DNA of 64,000 nt from Ignavibacteria bacterium. GTDB taxonomy: Bacteria > Bacteroidota > Ignavibacteria > Ch128b. The notes under the pieces are model-generated. The model saw only the letters and a program-made list of their open reading frames with translations, did no database searches and was not told the DNA's origin. Below, piece by piece: positions 35,848-44,506 of the stretch. The stretch's first letter is position 1, and each line of letters begins with the position of its first letter. Both the position numbers and the translations under genes were made by a program. The stretch lies in contig JABLYA010000006.1 in the NCBI GenBank assembly GCA_013177855.1, forward strand, positions 148,659 through 212,658, written 5' to 3'.

Positions 35848-37052
35848 ACAATTTAGACTTACAATTAAAAGAACTATACGAAAAAATATTATCTAAAGAA
35901 AGATATAGAACCGACAGAACTGGTTATGGTACAAAATCTATATTTGGATATCAAATGCGTTTAAACATGGCTGATGGTTTTCCTTTGACAACATTAAGGA
36001 AAATACATATTAAATCGTTAATTCACGAACTTTTATGGTTTTTAGGTTCGTATGATGATAAATATAAAAAATTTGGTAATACAAATATAAAATATTTGTT
36101 GGATAATGGTGTAACATTTTGGACAGATTGGTGTTATAAAAATTATAAAGATACTAAACTTAAAAAATTTCAAGAAAATGACCTTAAAGATTCTAAAACA
36201 GTTAAGAAATTCAAACTTTTAAGTCAAAAAGATTTTGAAAATAATATTATTAAGGATGATGATTTTGCTTTAAAATGGGGTGAATTAGGCCCAGTCTATG
36301 GAAAACAATGGAAAGATTGGGGTGGTTATTATGAAATGGTTGAAAAAACAAAGATAATGAAAGAAACAAAAGGTGAACAAATCATTGTTGATAAGTTGGG
36401 TTGGGAAAAGATATATATGAAAGGTATCAATCAAATTGATAATCTTATAAATATGTTAATAGAAACACCAGATTCAAGAAGATTGATTGTTAATGCTTGG
36501 AATGTTGCTGAAATAGATGATATGTTACTTCCTCCTTGCCATGTTTTGTATCAATTTTATTCTGATATAATTACAATGGAAGAAAGAATTGAATATTGTG
36601 AAAAACACTACAAAGAAGAAGATGTTAAAGCATTTATGACACAAAATAATATATCTGATTGGAATGAAATAAAGAGAGACCCAAGAAAACAAATCAAAAT
36701 ACTCGATCATTTCAATGTTCCTGAAAGAAAATTGGATTTACAACTTTATCAAAGGTCTGCTGATTTATACCTTGGTGTTCCTTACAACATAGCTTCGTAT
36801 TCGCTTCTTTTACATATGGTTGCACAAATAGTCAATATGATACCTAATGAATTTATATGGACTGGTGGTGATGTTCACATTTATGCAAACGCTATTAAAC
36901 CAACAGAAGAATTATTAAATAGAGAAATAAAACCTCTCCCAACATTATGGATAAACCCTGATATACAAAACATATATGGTTTTAGATATGAAGATTTTGA
37001 TATAAAAAATTATGACCCACATCCAAATATTAAAGTTGATGTAGCAGTCTAA
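35844..37052 (+). CDS. thyA: Thymidylate synthase with large insertions
   Basis: 402 residues against about 264 in bacteria. Conserved blocks: RTDRTGYGTKSIFGYQMR, HELLWFLGS, WGELGPVYGKQWKDW, DSRRLIVNAWN, the active-site Cys232 in LLPPCHVLYQF, LYQRSADLYLGVPYNIASY, and the folate-binding GGDVHIYANA. Extra segments lie near residues 98-145, 162-195 and 242-296, the last rich in charged residues. It makes dTMP from dUMP for phage DNA synthesis, alongside the dNMP kinase at 8281. Confidence 0.95.
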   Translation: MNNLDLQLKELYEKILSKERYRTDRTGYGTKSIFGYQMRLNMADGFPLTTLRKIHIKSLIHELLWFLGSYDDKYKKFGNTNIKYLLDNGVTFWTDWCYKNYKDTKLKKFQENDLKDSKTVKKFKLLSQKDFENNIIKDDDFALKWGELGPVYGKQWKDWGGYYEMVEKTKIMKETKGEQIIVDKLGWEKIYMKGINQIDNLINMLIETPDSRRLIVNAWNVAEIDDMLLPPCHVLYQFYSDIITMEERIEYCEKHYKEEDVKAFMTQNNISDWNEIKRDPRKQIKILDHFNVPERKLDLQLYQRSADLYLGVPYNIASYSLLLHMVAQIVNMIPNEFIWTGGDVHIYANAIKPTEELLNREIKPLPTLWINPDIQNIYGFRYEDFDIKNYDPHPNIKVDVAV

Positions 37053-37069
37053 AAAATAATATAAAATGA

Positions 37070-37696
37070 ATGAAAATTAGTGTTATTATGGCAAGTTGGT
37101 TTAATCCAAATAGACAAAATATGGATAAAAAATTAATACGTGCTATTAAATCATTTATAAATCAATCATATAAAGGCGAAAAGGAATTAATTATAGTAAG
37201 TGATGGTTGTCTTAAGACAAAAGAAATATATGAAACTCATTTTAAAGATAATAAAGAAATTATATATTTTCATTCACAAAAACAACCAATGTATTCTGGT
37301 GGTATAAGATCAATAGGTTTAAAGATTGCCACAGGTGATATTATATGTTATCTTGATAATGATGATGTCTTTGGTAAAGAACATTTACAAACTATTGTAG
37401 ATCAATTTACAGATGATGTTGATTGGGTATATTACAATGATTTTATGGTTCTTAACAAAGAATTTACGAAGTTTTATACAAGATGGGTTGACCCAAGATG
37501 GGCGAGTATTGGTACAAGTTCAATTGCTCATAAAAATCCTAAAAAGTGTGAAAAATTAAAAGATATTGAATGGTTTACAGGTTATGGTCATGATTTCTTA
37601 TATGTATTGAAATTGGCTTCATTAGGTACTAAATTCAAGAAACTACAAAAAAATCCTCAATATATAGTTTGTCATTATAGAGATGGTGATTTTTAA
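37070..37696 (+). CDS. GT-A family 2 glycosyltransferase
   Basis: 208 residues beginning MKISVIMASWFNPNRQ, with IKSFINQSY, ELIIVSDGCL, GGIRSIGLKIATGD and the DxD-type motif CYLDNDDVFGKEH. Short for the family but the nucleotide-sugar core is complete. With the GT-B enzyme and thyA it forms a compact unit, so DNA-base or surface glycosylation is the likely theme. Confidence 0.8.
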   Translation: MKISVIMASWFNPNRQNMDKKLIRAIKSFINQSYKGEKELIIVSDGCLKTKEIYETHFKDNKEIIYFHSQKQPMYSGGIRSIGLKIATGDIICYLDNDDVFGKEHLQTIVDQFTDDVDWVYYNDFMVLNKEFTKFYTRWVDPRWASIGTSSIAHKNPKKCEKLKDIEWFTGYGHDFLYVLKLASLGTKFKKLQKNPQYIVCHYRDGDF

Positions 37697-37734
37697 AATA
37701 AATAATTAAATAATATAAAATATAATAAAAACAA

Positions 37735-38226
37735 ATGAAAGAACTTAAAACATTAAAATTAGATTCAGACATGATGCATTTCTTTGAATGTTATAAACAT
37801 AATAAAGAATTAGTTGGTCGTATTTCTATCAGACAAGATATATATGATGATTATATAAAAATATTATCAGCTTTTCCTTTAAAAGACAAAAAGTTAAAAT
37901 ATTTTTTGAAACTTGACGCAAAACAAAAATGTGGTTATATGTCATCCTATTTAATGAAAATTGCAAGAAAAGTAGAAGTTCCTAAAATAATGATTGAAGA
38001 GTTCTCAAGAACTAAAAGAATATTGAAAATTTATAATAATAACAAAAGTGCCGCTGAAATTGGAAAATTATTTGTAGAAGATATTAAAAAAGGTTTAATA
38101 GAATATAAATACGTAATTAAAAAAGAAATTTATAAAGAACAACTTGCTATTCAAACACATAATTTATGTTTAGCAATTTTCGAACAATTTGATAAAGCAA
38201 GACTACAAATGTTAAAGAATCAATAA
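37735..38226 (+). CDS. Unknown helical protein, 163 aa
   Basis: Lys-rich helical protein (KLDSDMMHFFECYKHNKELV... KCGYMSSYLMKIARKVEV). No family recognised. It ends the plus-strand unit that starts at 34615. Confidence 0.55.
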   Translation: MKELKTLKLDSDMMHFFECYKHNKELVGRISIRQDIYDDYIKILSAFPLKDKKLKYFLKLDAKQKCGYMSSYLMKIARKVEVPKIMIEEFSRTKRILKIYNNNKSAAEIGKLFVEDIKKGLIEYKYVIKKEIYKEQLAIQTHNLCLAIFEQFDKARLQMLKNQ

Positions 38227-38288
38227 CTGTAATACTTATATGGCTTACAACCAATCAACTGTAATAATTTTTATGGCTAACATCCAAT
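38225..38288 (+). repeat. Two imperfect 32-bp tandem repeats
   Basis: AACTGTAATACTTATATGGC and AACTGTAATAATTTTTATGG begin units of about 32 bases (38225 and 38257), each ending in CCAAT. They lie between a stop codon and a terminator; role unknown. Confidence 0.65.
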
Positions 38289-38297
38289 GATTCTTTA

Positions 38298-38332
38298 AAA
38301 AAATCTCATTCTCTTGAATGAGATTTTTTTTA
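38298..38332 (+). terminator. Rho-independent terminator
   Basis: Fourteen-base stem AAAAAATCTCATTC / GAATGAGATTTTTT with a four-base loop and T run. Confidence 0.9.
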
Positions 38333-38346
38333 TTTGAAATTTTTTG

Positions 38347-38354
38347 TAACTTTG
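38347..38354 (+). promoter_or_regulatory. Bacteroidetes-type -7 box TAACTTTG
   Basis: TAnnTTTG match 19 bases before the ATG at 38373, directly after a terminator. A -33 TTG at the usual spacing is not clear. Confidence 0.4.
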
Positions 38355-38372
38355 TATTTGGAGAAATTATAT

Positions 38373-39260
38373 ATGGCAAAAAGAAAATCAGAAAAAATAG
38401 ACTTATCAAAAGAAAGAATCGATGAACTTCATAAAATAATAAACGAGCAAACTAATATTCTGATTAAAAATCAGACAAGAAGACAATTATTAAAGAATAG
38501 ACTCGAAAAAGAAAAATGTAGATTAGATATATTTTATCTTGATAAGATATTTCACAGTATACCTGTCTTTATAAATCCTGAATCAGACTTGTTTGGTATA
38601 AGAAATAACTATATCAGAGCAAGACTTGACACCAAAGAAGGTGAAAGATTATTTCCAGTCAAACCAGAAATTTGTCATTTTGAAATTGATGAAGATTGGT
38701 GTACATTTGAAGTTAAATGCGTTCACGAATCACCTCAAATACTTTCCTGGGAGATTGAAAAAATCAAATATATTTCTTTAATTTTTGATAGACTTAGTAT
38801 TTTTGAAAAAGAATGGAAATCTAAAAGGATAAAAATAATCGAAAAGTACAATAATTTTATAAAAAGTATTGATATTTACGAATGTGAAAAACTTATTAAT
38901 AATGCACAGACAGAACTTAAAGCAATAAATGACGCTAAAAAACTTGAGATTGGTCTCAAATATGTTTTTGATAGTGAAATAACTCATTTCTATGGTAAGA
39001 AAAAAGTATCAAAACGTAGAGGGAGAGATGAATCTCAAAAGATAAAAAGTTTAGAGATTTTAAAAACCACACCAGTATATTGTTTTTATAAAGTTGAAAT
39101 TATGAAATATGACTATAATATTTTTGAATATAAAATAAGCGAGGTTAAAGAATATAAAGACAAAAAATGGTATGTACTCAAACTTCTTAATGAAAACAAA
39201 CACAAACTTGATTTAATGTGCGCCAGAGAAAAGAAATTGGAAAAGATTTTAGAAGAATAA
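38373..39260 (+). CDS. Unknown coiled-coil-type protein, 295 aa
   Basis: The ATG at 38373 is preferred to one at 38334, which lies upstream of the promoter-like box. An N-terminal helix (DLSKERIDELHKIINEQTNI...) and a second long helix region are rich in Lys/Glu. A Cys/Trp-containing middle (EIDEDWCTFEVKCVHES) separates them. It ends REKKLEKILEE, a relaxed form of the shared tail. No family recognised. Confidence 0.55.
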   Translation: MAKRKSEKIDLSKERIDELHKIINEQTNILIKNQTRRQLLKNRLEKEKCRLDIFYLDKIFHSIPVFINPESDLFGIRNNYIRARLDTKEGERLFPVKPEICHFEIDEDWCTFEVKCVHESPQILSWEIEKIKYISLIFDRLSIFEKEWKSKRIKIIEKYNNFIKSIDIYECEKLINNAQTELKAINDAKKLEIGLKYVFDSEITHFYGKKKVSKRRGRDESQKIKSLEILKTTPVYCFYKVEIMKYDYNIFEYKISEVKEYKDKKWYVLKLLNENKHKLDLMCAREKKLEKILEE

Positions 39261-39292
39261 ACTGTAACAAAAATTGCATAATACTTAAATAT

Positions 39293-39772
39293 ATGAAAAA
39301 AAATAGTAAAATAAACTGCTTTACACCTAAATTCACAAAAAAACCTGAAGTTGGACAAATAATTTTTGGTGAAGAAGAATTCATTATAGGTAAAAAGAAA
39401 AAAGACAGTGAAATAATTGAAGTAGGTCTTACAATAGAACAGTGCATCGTTAAAGAAAAAAAATATGAACAAATTGTTTCTAAAGGTTTTCTTTTTGAAG
39501 TGCCATATATGTCTGAAACAGACGTTTCTATAATTGATGAAACAAGAAAAGATGCATCTTGGGTTATTGTTGAAGTAGAGCATAAAGAAAAATTGAAGCT
39601 GATACATTCAACATTACCAGAATCTTATATGGTCAGAGCCAAAAGATTGATTGATGGTAAAATCACAGAAAATTCTGAAACAATAGAATTCTATACTTGT
39701 GGTTCTAAATCTATGATTGAAAATATTATAAACAAAAAATTTGAAGTAATAGGTACTATGAAAATATCATGA
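39293..39772 (+). CDS. Unknown protein, 159 aa
   Basis: Start taken at 39293 (MKKNSKINCFTPKFTKKPEV). Beta-rich with KKPEVGQIIFGEEEFIIGKK early, then IEVGLTIEQCIV. No family recognised. Shares a unit with the preceding gene and is followed by a terminator. Confidence 0.55.
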   Translation: MKKNSKINCFTPKFTKKPEVGQIIFGEEEFIIGKKKKDSEIIEVGLTIEQCIVKEKKYEQIVSKGFLFEVPYMSETDVSIIDETRKDASWVIVEVEHKEKLKLIHSTLPESYMVRAKRLIDGKITENSETIEFYTCGSKSMIENIINKKFEVIGTMKIS

Positions 39773-39814
39773 AATATTATATAACACAATGTATTAAAAA
39801 AGTTATAAATTAAG

Positions 39815-39838
39815 AAAGCCCGAAAAGGGCTTTTTTTA
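39815..39838 (+). terminator. Rho-independent terminator
   Basis: AAAGCCC-GAAAA-GGGCTTT followed by TTTTATT. Confidence 0.9.
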
Positions 39839-39882
39839 TTAAACATTGATAATTTTTTTTACATATAAATACATGGTATCAT

Positions 39883-39898
39883 ATTTAATATATAAAAT
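39883..39898 (+). promoter_or_regulatory. Phage promoter-like motif ATTTAATATATAAAAT
   Basis: Copy of the shared box between a terminator and the start at 39933, 35 bases upstream of that ATG. Confidence 0.45.
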
Positions 39899-39932
39899 AT
39901 AGCAACCGTTTTATAATAAAATAAATTAAAAT

Positions 39933-40016
39933 ATGACACTAAATTTTGAAATCAATATAATAATTGATAATAAGATATATGGTTTAATAAAAGGAATATA
40001 TTTAATTTTAAGATAA
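39933..40016 (+). CDS. 27-residue leader peptide before the secreted protein
   Basis: MTLNFEINIIIDNKIYGLIK then GIYLILR; its TAA overlaps the ATG of the next gene (TAATG). Probably a translational-coupling leader rather than a functional protein. Confidence 0.4.
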   Translation: MTLNFEINIIIDNKIYGLIKGIYLILR

Positions 40017-41668
40017 TGAAAAAATACTTATTAACAATAATTTTTGTCTTAATTGTTGGATTTTCATATTCTCAAAATAATAACAATATAATAATTGGTA
40101 TTGGTCAAAGTGACGATCAAGAAATCTTTAATGAAATAAAAGAATATACTCTAAAATGTAAGAGAGATATGTGTGTTATAACTATTTGTGAAAAGCAATC
40201 AAGCATATGCGTTAGTTCATATCAAGATGGCGAAGATTATTTATATTCATATACTCCTTCTACGAATCAAACTATTGATATAACATTAACCGGGACATTA
40301 TCATATACTGGTGTATTTGTAACTGAAAATTGTCCAACAGATGTTGCTGCGGTTTGTATTGCTCAATCAACAAGTTCAACAGGAAATCCGACATTATGTG
40401 GGGTTTCATTAACAGCTGGTAAAACATATTATATAATGATTGATACAGATCCATCACCAAATTGTACTCCTTTTAATATAAATGTTTCCAGTTCAACTTC
40501 GCCAACATGTGGATTAAATTATACAATATCTTCTATTGCATATGCACCTGACTTAAATAATGGTACCGATATTGCTTTGCCAATAGATGATAGGTTTAGC
40601 TCAAGTTATATACCTATTGGTTTTCCTTTCTGTTTTGATGGTTATCAATTTACACAATTATTAGTAAGTTCTAATGGATATATTATTTTTGACCCAATTG
40701 CTTGTGCAAGTAATTTACCTACGCCAAACGCTACACCTGGTGCTTTTTCAGAATATTCTATTGAAGCAGCAATTCCTAACACAACAGATGCTCCAAGAAA
40801 CGCTATTTTATTTCCATGGCAAGATATTGGACCTCATTTAGGAGGAACTATTAAATATCAAATTCTTGGCACAGCACCAAATAGGAGATTTGTACTAACA
40901 TTTGATAATGTTCCTTATTTTGATTGCGAAACCAAGCTATTCTCAGGACAGTTAAAATTGTTTGAAACAACAAATAATATTGAAATACATCTTCATAACA
41001 AAGAAGTATGTACTACTTGGACATATAGTTATCCTGGTGTAGGTATATTAGGATTACATAATTACAATGGTACCATTGCTAAAGTACCTGCAGGTCATAA
41101 TTTTCCAACTCAATGGACTGCTAATAATGAAGCATGGCTTTTTACTTGTAACTGTGTGGGTTGTATATCGTCTTTGCCAATTGAGTTGTATTCATTCAAA
41201 AGTAAATGTGTTTCAGAATTAACCGAATTTGAATGGGTGACAATATCTGAAAATAACAATGATTATTTCACACTTGAAGAAAGTGAAGATGGTAAAAATT
41301 TTAATAAAATAACAAAGATAAAAGGTGCTGGTAATAGTAATGATTATAAAAAATATACATATATTTACAAATCTAATAAGTCTCGTTATTATAGACTAAA
41401 ACAAACTGATTATGATGGAACTACCGAAATTATAGGATTACTTTATTCAGAATGTAAAGATGAAAATAAATTTAAAATTTATCCAAATCCTGCAAATTTT
41501 GGTGAACCTGTGTACATCATAGGTGAATATGAAAAAATTAGCATTGAGAACATAATGGGTGTGAGAATATATCCTTATATCGAGAAAGATAAGATATACG
41601 GTCTTGACCTTGGTGTATATGTCATAACTATAAATAAAAACTATAAAATTAAACTAATCGTCAGATGA
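40016..41668 (+). CDS. Secreted Bacteroidetes-type protein with T9SS C-terminal signal
   Basis: 550 residues. Signal peptide MKKYLLTIIFVLIVGFSYSQ. The middle is Cys- and Thr-rich with a beta-sandwich feel (LLVSSNGYIIFDP, FVLTFDNVPYF). Then comes the common LPIELYSFKSKC...EFEWVTISENNNDYF domain that precedes T9SS sorting domains. The last about 80 residues are a type-A sorting domain (KIYPNPANFGEP, YVITINKNYKIKLIVR). This routes the protein to the outer surface through the host type IX system. Finding it between a phage-type promoter box and phage-type genes suggests a surface-altering cargo. Confidence 0.75.
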   Translation: MKKYLLTIIFVLIVGFSYSQNNNNIIIGIGQSDDQEIFNEIKEYTLKCKRDMCVITICEKQSSICVSSYQDGEDYLYSYTPSTNQTIDITLTGTLSYTGVFVTENCPTDVAAVCIAQSTSSTGNPTLCGVSLTAGKTYYIMIDTDPSPNCTPFNINVSSSTSPTCGLNYTISSIAYAPDLNNGTDIALPIDDRFSSSYIPIGFPFCFDGYQFTQLLVSSNGYIIFDPIACASNLPTPNATPGAFSEYSIEAAIPNTTDAPRNAILFPWQDIGPHLGGTIKYQILGTAPNRRFVLTFDNVPYFDCETKLFSGQLKLFETTNNIEIHLHNKEVCTTWTYSYPGVGILGLHNYNGTIAKVPAGHNFPTQWTANNEAWLFTCNCVGCISSLPIELYSFKSKCVSELTEFEWVTISENNNDYFTLEESEDGKNFNKITKIKGAGNSNDYKKYTYIYKSNKSRYYRLKQTDYDGTTEIIGLLYSECKDENKFKIYPNPANFGEPVYIIGEYEKISIENIMGVRIYPYIEKDKIYGLDLGVYVITINKNYKIKLIVR

Positions 41669-42099
41669 AAACACTATTTTTTGTTATTGCGTTCATAATA
41701 TCAGTGAGCGCATATTCACAAACAGTTATAAAAATGTCGCATCCAGCAGATGCTGATTTAGTACTTCTTCAAGTTAATGATTCTTCCAAAGCTGATGTTA
41801 TCATTTATTTCACTAAAGACAAAAAACTTGCAAAAAAATGGAATTGTATGTGGAAATTGAAGAAGTGGGGATTTTCTCATTTTTCACTTTATATGACAAG
41901 TGATGAAAACGATCCAAAACTTTATGAGATGAAAGTATATGGTAATATATTACCTCTACCTGAAGGTATGAAAATTCCTTTTAGTGCAAAGGTATATATT
42001 ACTAATAATTGTGAAGATGTAGGTTACAGAAATAAAGATTTTAGAATTCCTGGTGTAATGAGGATAGAAAAGTCCAAAAAATTTAGATTTCCTAAATAA
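41665..42099 (+). CDS. Secreted protein, DUF6150-like, 144 aa
   Basis: Signal peptide MKTLFFVIAFIISVSAYSQ. The mature part starts VIKMSHPADADLVLLQVNDS, with KADVIIYFTKDKKLAKKWNC. This pattern resembles small Bacteroidetes periplasmic proteins annotated as DUF6150, from memory. It overlaps the T9SS-type gene by four bases (ATGA) and so is translationally coupled to it. Confidence 0.6.
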   Translation: MKTLFFVIAFIISVSAYSQTVIKMSHPADADLVLLQVNDSSKADVIIYFTKDKKLAKKWNCMWKLKKWGFSHFSLYMTSDENDPKLYEMKVYGNILPLPEGMKIPFSAKVYITNNCEDVGYRNKDFRIPGVMRIEKSKKFRFPK

Positions 42100-42103
42100 A
42101 AAT

Positions 42104-42832
42104 ATGAAATATATGTTTAAAGAGATAATATCATTTATTAAGAACATTAATAAAGACTATAAAGATATAACAAGTAAAGTTCCAAAAAAAGAAAAAGCTA
42201 AATGCTTTAAACGAATTATAAAAAATTTATTTATTATGATTTGGAGCGGAATATCTGCACCATTCATATATCCAGTGTGGTATTTATTCAGAAAACCAAT
42301 TACAAAAAAGATTTATAAAGGAACTTCTTGGCAAGAAATTGAAAAACTTATGGCTGATTGTGAAACAGAACTTGCTAAACAAAAACTCAAAGCTAATGGA
42401 AAATTTTTATATTGGTTATGGACATATGGTGATGCAGTAGATCCATTAGAAAGAGGTGGATTACCTACGGATTTTAGAAATGGAAAAAATACTTTCTGTA
42501 ATAGATTCATGTATAGCGCAATCCGAAATCCTCGTTTTAATATTAACTATATGGAATTAAGAACAGGTAGGATAACGGATGTTGTAGTTGTAATAGATGA
42601 ACGCAATTTTCACTATATGCACAATTCATATGGTATTGGTGACAGTCCAGACGGTAAATATTTTAAGTGGATGAAAGATAATAATGAAAAGTGGTATTTT
42701 ATATACGAAGATAATAACAAAAAACACATATTTTATTTTGGATATACAGGTTTGTTGATGCATGATATTGGAAATAAAGGCGGTAGATTTGAAACTTCTT
42801 ATAGAAAAACAGATGGTAGTTATTATTGTTAA
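42104..42832 (+). CDS. Conserved phage-type protein of unknown function, 242 aa
   Basis: A basic amphipathic N-terminus with one hydrophobic segment (FIMIWSGISAPFIYPVWYLF) is followed by a soluble part with FLYWLWTYGDAVDPLERGG and NTFCNRFMYSAIRNPRFNIN. I have seen this WTYGD / RNPRFN combination in proteins of large phages (DUF7338-type, from memory). Probably membrane-associated. Five bases after the preceding gene. Confidence 0.5.
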   Translation: MKYMFKEIISFIKNINKDYKDITSKVPKKEKAKCFKRIIKNLFIMIWSGISAPFIYPVWYLFRKPITKKIYKGTSWQEIEKLMADCETELAKQKLKANGKFLYWLWTYGDAVDPLERGGLPTDFRNGKNTFCNRFMYSAIRNPRFNINYMELRTGRITDVVVVIDERNFHYMHNSYGIGDSPDGKYFKWMKDNNEKWYFIYEDNNKKHIFYFGYTGLLMHDIGNKGGRFETSYRKTDGSYYC

Positions 42833-42905
42833 AAATTGGGTTTTCATTTTTAATGTACCGATATATTTTTCAGAGGATATAATCTAATATTTTTTGTTTT
42901 ATTAT

Positions 42906-42954
42906 TTATAACGGCTATGTGTATGAGTAGTGTGACTTATACACTTTGTTATAA
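42906..42954 (+). repeat. Compact attC-like palindrome TTATAAC...GTGTAT...ATACAC...GTTATAA
   Basis: Outer ends TTATAAC (42906-42912) and GTTATAA (42948-42954) are complementary. Inner boxes GTGTAT (42919-42924) and ATACAC (42939-42944) are also complementary, with a 14-base loop. Outer and inner paired boxes separated by unequal spacers are the R''-L''-L'-R' plan of an integron attC site. The rest of 42833-43142 contains only A/T sequence and one further partial motif (TATAACGATTGTGTATATAT at 43096). Confidence 0.55.
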
Positions 42955-43142
42955 GTATGTAAATATAAAAACATTTATTAAACAAAACTATATTACTTAT
43001 TTTGAATGTATTGTTAATTACAACAAAAACAATCAAAATGAATAATGCTGAAAAACTTTTTTAGTGACATGAATTAAACTTTTTATAAAATTAATAATAT
43101 AACGATTGTGTATATATGTAATATCCTTAAATTAGAAAGAAT

Positions 43143-43787
43143 ATGTCAAAGTTAAAAGGAACAAGTTTAGCAGGAGGTTCTGTAAACTATGAAAGGGTAG
43201 ACAATGATTTTTATGCAACTGATCCTAATTCTACTTGGGCTCTTTTCAATGTGGAAGATTTTGAACCAACAACATTTTTAGAACCTTGTTGTGGTCAAGG
43301 TCATATCTCAAAAGTCATATCAGAAATGTTTCCAGATGCAATAGTTGAATCAACTGATTTGATTGATAGAGGTTATGGTAAAGGTAATGTTGATTTTCTA
43401 AAAACCGATTATGATAAAAGATATGATTATATTGTTACGAATCCACCATATTCATTAGCACAAGAATTTATTGAAAAATCATTACAAATTACTAATAAAA
43501 AAGTAGCTATGTTTTTGAAAATTCAATTTTTAGAAGGAATTGGAAGGTATGATTTTTTCAAAAACACACCATTAAAAACAGTTCATGTTTTTAGTGCAAG
43601 ACAAGATCCATGGAGAGATGGATCACCTGTAAATCCAACAACAGGTAAAAAGTGGGGTTCAACTATGTGTTTTGCTTGGTTTATTTGGGAACAAGGTTAT
43701 ACTGGCGAACCTACAATAAAATGGATTCATCCAGATGAGTGTAAGAAAAAGGTTTCCGAAAATAATTTCGATAATTTTTGGTTTTAA
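43143..43787 (+). CDS. DNA adenine methyltransferase-like protein (gamma order)
   Basis: 214 residues. Motif I is FLEPCCGQGHISKVI and motif IV is DYIVTNPPYSLAQEF (NPPY), in the gamma order of N6-adenine methylases. It resembles phage-encoded stand-alone DNA methylases of about this size, with a late PWRDGSPVNPTTGKKWGST segment. No target-recognition domain is obvious. Likely protects phage DNA from host restriction. Preceded by attC-like repeats. Confidence 0.75.
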   Translation: MSKLKGTSLAGGSVNYERVDNDFYATDPNSTWALFNVEDFEPTTFLEPCCGQGHISKVISEMFPDAIVESTDLIDRGYGKGNVDFLKTDYDKRYDYIVTNPPYSLAQEFIEKSLQITNKKVAMFLKIQFLEGIGRYDFFKNTPLKTVHVFSARQDPWRDGSPVNPTTGKKWGSTMCFAWFIWEQGYTGEPTIKWIHPDECKKKVSENNFDNFWF

Positions 43788-43959
43788 AAATAATATTATA
43801 AACAAAATAACTTAATCAAATATATTCTAAAATTGTAGTAAAATTTAAAAAAATTGTATATAAAGATAGTGAAATATATGATAATTATAAATTTATTTTG
43901 TATTATTATAGAATTAATTTAAGAAATAACATTAAATAATATTTTATTTAATACTTTAT

Positions 43960-44397
43960 ATGACAACAAGTAACATAAAAAACTCAGCAGGTCTTTTAAT
44001 TGTAAAAAACAATAAAATTTTGCTTTGTCATCCTACAAACGCAAGTTGGACTGGTACATATTCTATTCCAAAAGGACATATTGAAAATAACGAAACAAAG
44101 ATTGAAGCGGCTATAAGAGAGACAAGAGAAGAAGTTGGTATATTGGTTCCAATAGAATTTATTGATAAAACAGAACATGTAATCGAATATACAGATAAAT
44201 CAGGTAAAGTATTTAAAAGGGTTTTCTTTTTTGTGGCTCATTTGGATGGAATTGAAGATGTTATACCTAAAGAACAACTTCAAATAGAAGAAGTTGATTG
44301 GGCTGGGTTTCTTGATATAGAACAAGCTAATATGAAGATATTTTGGAGATTTAAACCACTTTTAAATTTTTTGAATCATAATAAAAATATTATTTAA
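43960..44397 (+). CDS. Nudix hydrolase
   Basis: 145 residues with a complete Nudix box, GHIENNETKIEAAIRETREE then VGI (Gx5Ex7REUxEExGU). AGLLIVKNNKILLCHPTN at the start is the usual first strand pair. Nudix enzymes cleave nucleoside diphosphates linked to another group; in phages the substrate may be dNTPs, NADH, (p)ppGpp or capped RNA ends, and it cannot be told here. Confidence 0.9.
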   Translation: MTTSNIKNSAGLLIVKNNKILLCHPTNASWTGTYSIPKGHIENNETKIEAAIRETREEVGILVPIEFIDKTEHVIEYTDKSGKVFKRVFFFVAHLDGIEDVIPKEQLQIEEVDWAGFLDIEQANMKIFWRFKPLLNFLNHNKNII

Positions 44398-44446
44398 AAA
44401 TAACTTACCCAATTCCATTTTTAAACAATTGATTTATTTTTTATTT

Positions 44447-44464
44447 TTTTTTTAATATATACAT
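44447..44464 (+). promoter_or_regulatory. Phage promoter-like motif TTTTTTAATATATACATT
   Basis: Copy of the shared box 42 bases upstream of the ATG at 44507. Confidence 0.4.
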
Positions 44465-44506
44465 TAGTTATTTCATTTTAATAAATAAAAAAAAAATAAA
44501 AAAAAT

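Noticed and set aside
39113..39607. 164-codon minus-strand frame
   Set aside because: Phe/Tyr-rich translation opposite two plus-strand genes; a shadow frame.
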